From Rhizobium sp. NXC14 (GTDB lineage Bacteria > Pseudomonadota > Alphaproteobacteria > Rhizobiales > Rhizobiaceae), in assembly GCF_002117485.1 (NCBI RefSeq), contig NZ_CP021030.1, forward strand, positions 1,615,001 through 1,679,000: DNA of 64,000 bases. The letters run 5' to 3'. Position numbers and translations under genes: made by a program. The first letter of the stretch is position 1, and the number at the start of each line of letters is the position of its first letter. The notes under the pieces were generated by a model. It saw nothing but the letters and a program-made list of their open reading frames with translations, made no database searches and was not told the DNA's origin. Positions 62,046 to 64,000 of this stretch are shown one piece after another.

Positions 62046-64000
62046 ATGTCCGGCGTAGTGCGTGATCAGGATGTGGACATCGACCTCGGCCAGCTGGTTC
62101 GCGCCGTTTGGGCGCGCCGGCTCAGGATTTTGACGATAACGCTCGCGGCGGCCGGCGTCGCCTTTGCCGGCGCCAAGATCATCTCGCCGCAATATCGCAG
62201 CGAAACACGCATCCTTATCGAACCCCGCGCACCGGCCTTCGCGAGTACCCAGCAAGCGAGCGACGCCGGCGGCGGGCCGCTGATGGACGAGCTGAATATC
62301 GCCAGCCAGGTGCAGCTCCTGCAATCGGCCGATCTCCTCAAGAAGGTGATCAACGACCTGAAACTCTACAATCTGCCGGAATTCGAAGATGCCGCCAACG
62401 GCTCGGCGATGAGCAGCATCCTGGTGAAGCTGCATTTGAAGAAGAATCCGATCGAGAACCCGCCGGAAGAACGGGTAATCGACGCTTTCGTCGAGCGGCT
62501 GCAGGTCTACCAAGTGCCGGGTTCGCGCGTCATCGGCATCAATTTCACGTCGAAGGATCCGAAGCTCGCGGCCGCCATCCCGAACGCCATGGCGAATGTC
62601 TACCTTTCCACCCAGAGCGGCGCCAAGCTCGCCTCCAATTCGGAAGCGACGCGCTGGCTCGAGCCGGAGATCGAAAACCTGCGGCAGAAGGTCAGCGAGG
62701 CCGAGAAGAAGGTTGCCGAATATCGCACCAACCACGGTCTGCTGCAAACGAACGGCACGACCACATTCCCCACCCAGCAGCTTAATGACATCTCCGCAGA
62801 ACTCACCCGCGTGCGGGGCGACAAGGCCAATGCCGAGGCGAGGGCGCAGGCAGTGCGCAATGCGCTGTCATCGGGCGAAGCCTCCGATACGCTGCCTGAC
62901 ATCATGTCTTCCCAGGCGATCCAGCGGCTGAAGGCGACGGAATCGGGCCTGCAGTCGCAAATATCGGATCTGCAAACCAGCCTTCTCAACAGTCATCCCC
63001 GGCTGAAGAGCCTGCGTGCCCAGCTCTCCGATATTCGCGGCCAAATCCGCCAGGAGACGCAGAAGATTCTGGCCAGCATCGAAAATGAGGCGAAGGTTGC
63101 CGACCTCCGCGCAAGCGAGCTCGAGCGCCAGAAGGACGCGGTTCAGGCCAACAGCGCCCGTGCCGGCGAAGACGAGGTTGGCCTCAACGCGCTGGAGCGC
63201 GAGGCAAACGCCCAGCGCCAGCTGCTCGAAACCTATCTGGTTCGTTACCGCGAGGCCGCCTCGCGCGCCGACCGCAATTCCAGCCCGGCCGACGCCCGTA
63301 TCGTGTCCCGGGCAATCGAGCCGGTCGATCCCTATTTCCCGAAGGTGGTGCCGATCGTTGTCGTCGCCGCCGTCGCGACGCTGATCCTGAGCGCCATCGT
63401 CACCATGCTCGCCGAACTCTTCAGCGGTCGGGCGCTTCGTGCCGTCGATATGTCCCGTAACGCAGTCAAGGCGGAAATGGCCGCGGAAGACAGGGAAGTG
63501 GCGCAGGCCGCCCCGGCCGCCAGAAGGCTCGTCCAGCCGAGCATGCTCGCCGTTGTCACGGAGGATGACGGAAAGGACGGGATCGAAGAAACGGCGGCCG
63601 CCGAAGAGGCGCCGGAGGACGACAACGAATTTTCCATTGCCTCCGTTGCGGACTACCTCACGGGCAGCCGCGCGCCGCTGGCAATCGCCATATCTCCAAC
63701 TGGTGACAACGGTTCGGCGGCGACTGTTGCGTTGACGCGCATGCTCGCCGATGCCGGCCGCCGCGTCGTTCTGATTGATATGACCGGCTCCGGCTATCCC
63801 ACAGAACTGATGGCCGAGGACCAGACAGCTCTTGGTGTCACCGATCTGCTGTGCGGCGAGGCCGCCTTCGGCGACACGATCCATGGCGATCGGCTTTCCG
63901 ATGCCCATCTGATCCCGCAGGGCCAGAGCGACGTGCGCCGCGCCATGCGCGGTGTCGACCGGCTGTCGCTGCTGCTCGATGCGCTCGCCGCCGCCTACGA
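62046..64000 (+). CDS. Wzc/ExoP-like chain-length protein, partial, with degenerate kinase motif
   Basis: The frame is open from ATG 62046 to the window edge (651 codons). It starts DVDIDLGQLVRAVWARRLRI with the first membrane helix, then the Wzz fold (KIISPQYRSETRILIEP), a long coiled coil at about 200-400, a second helix VVPIVVVAAVATLILSAIVT, and a cytoplasmic part. The nucleotide site reads AISPTGDNGSAATVA and VVLIDMTGSG: the Walker A lysine is missing, so this is probably a polymerisation co-regulator without kinase activity. The C terminus is outside the window. Confidence 0.9.
   Translation, partial: MSGVVRDQDVDIDLGQLVRAVWARRLRILTITLAAAGVAFAGAKIISPQYRSETRILIEPRAPAFASTQQASDAGGGPLMDELNIASQVQLLQSADLLKKVINDLKLYNLPEFEDAANGSAMSSILVKLHLKKNPIENPPEERVIDAFVERLQVYQVPGSRVIGINFTSKDPKLAAAIPNAMANVYLSTQSGAKLASNSEATRWLEPEIENLRQKVSEAEKKVAEYRTNHGLLQTNGTTTFPTQQLNDISAELTRVRGDKANAEARAQAVRNALSSGEASDTLPDIMSSQAIQRLKATESGLQSQISDLQTSLLNSHPRLKSLRAQLSDIRGQIRQETQKILASIENEAKVADLRASELERQKDAVQANSARAGEDEVGLNALEREANAQRQLLETYLVRYREAASRADRNSSPADARIVSRAIEPVDPYFPKVVPIVVVAAVATLILSAIVTMLAELFSGRALRAVDMSRNAVKAEMAAEDREVAQAAPAARRLVQPSMLAVVTEDDGKDGIEETAAAEEAPEDDNEFSIASVADYLTGSRAPLAIAISPTGDNGSAATVALTRMLADAGRRVVLIDMTGSGYPTELMAEDQTALGVTDLLCGEAAFGDTIHGDRLSDAHLIPQGQSDVRRAMRGVDRLSLLLDALAAAY

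Overview
The window is chromosomal DNA of a Rhizobium (R. etli / R. leguminosarum type, Alphaproteobacteria, Rhizobiales). The evidence is high G+C coding DNA, the rhizobial pair LdtR / Tat-exported L,D-transpeptidase, a cellulose operon that begins with bcsN, a DUF982 remnant, and the alphaproteobacterial order nrdR-ribD-ribE ... ribH-nusB. I see no phage, insertion sequence, integrase or CRISPR array.

Layout. (1) 1-9480, housekeeping: start of a DMT transporter, bpt (N-degron leucyltransferase), an RDD membrane protein, hemB, a DUF6163 membrane protein, ldtR, an L,D-transpeptidase, glyA, nrdR, ribD, ribE. RibD carries a 169-bp palindromic repeat element inside its reading frame. (2) 9597-24353, an accessory block lying between ribE and ribH. 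It holds the dTDP-rhamnose genes rmlCBDA with a 664-residue two-domain putative glycosyltransferase, a VioA-like sugar aminotransferase, a Gfo/Idh/MocA dehydrogenase overlapping an ATP-grasp ligase, a 790-residue fusion of a family 2 glycosyltransferase with a radical SAM enzyme, a second family 2 glycosyltransferase, then GNAT, cupin and secreted proteins. This is the best candidate for an undescribed pathway: it looks like synthesis and modification of a surface glycan built from dTDP-4-keto-6-deoxyglucose. (3) 24699-33230, core genes: ribH, nusB, hppA, bamE, a CBP3-type chaperone, DUF177 protein, plsX, fabH, ihfA, merR-type regulator. (4) 33231-35847: a response regulator, a hybrid histidine kinase and a DUF1236 protein.

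(5) 36166-45202, cellulose: bcsN, bcsA, bcsB, bcsZ and a 780-residue tetratricopeptide-like protein that stands where BcsC would be expected; the last four genes overlap by 4 bp. A HAD phosphatase follows. (6) 45949-49933, loosely packed: small secreted proteins, tRNA-Pro(GGG), a methyltransferase, small hypothetical genes and a DUF982 frame without a start codon. (7) 49934-57232, sugar uptake: ROK regulator, an (alpha/alpha)6-type glycosidase, a GNAT gene on the opposite strand, then a binding protein and two permeases with no ATPase gene. A 14-bp hairpin separates the binding-protein gene from the permease genes. (8) 57253-64000, a Wzx/Wzy-type exopolysaccharide locus: O-antigen ligase/polymerase, polyprenyl glycosylphosphotransferase, family 4 glycosyltransferase, a Wza-like lipoprotein, and divergently a Wzc-like chain-length protein with a degenerate Walker A motif that runs off the window.

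Three surface-polysaccharide systems (rml block, cellulose, Wza/Wzc locus) therefore sit within 55 kb. Start codons were chosen by Shine-Dalgarno position and family length, and several differ from the longest open frame. Family names come from reading protein motifs; no database search was run.
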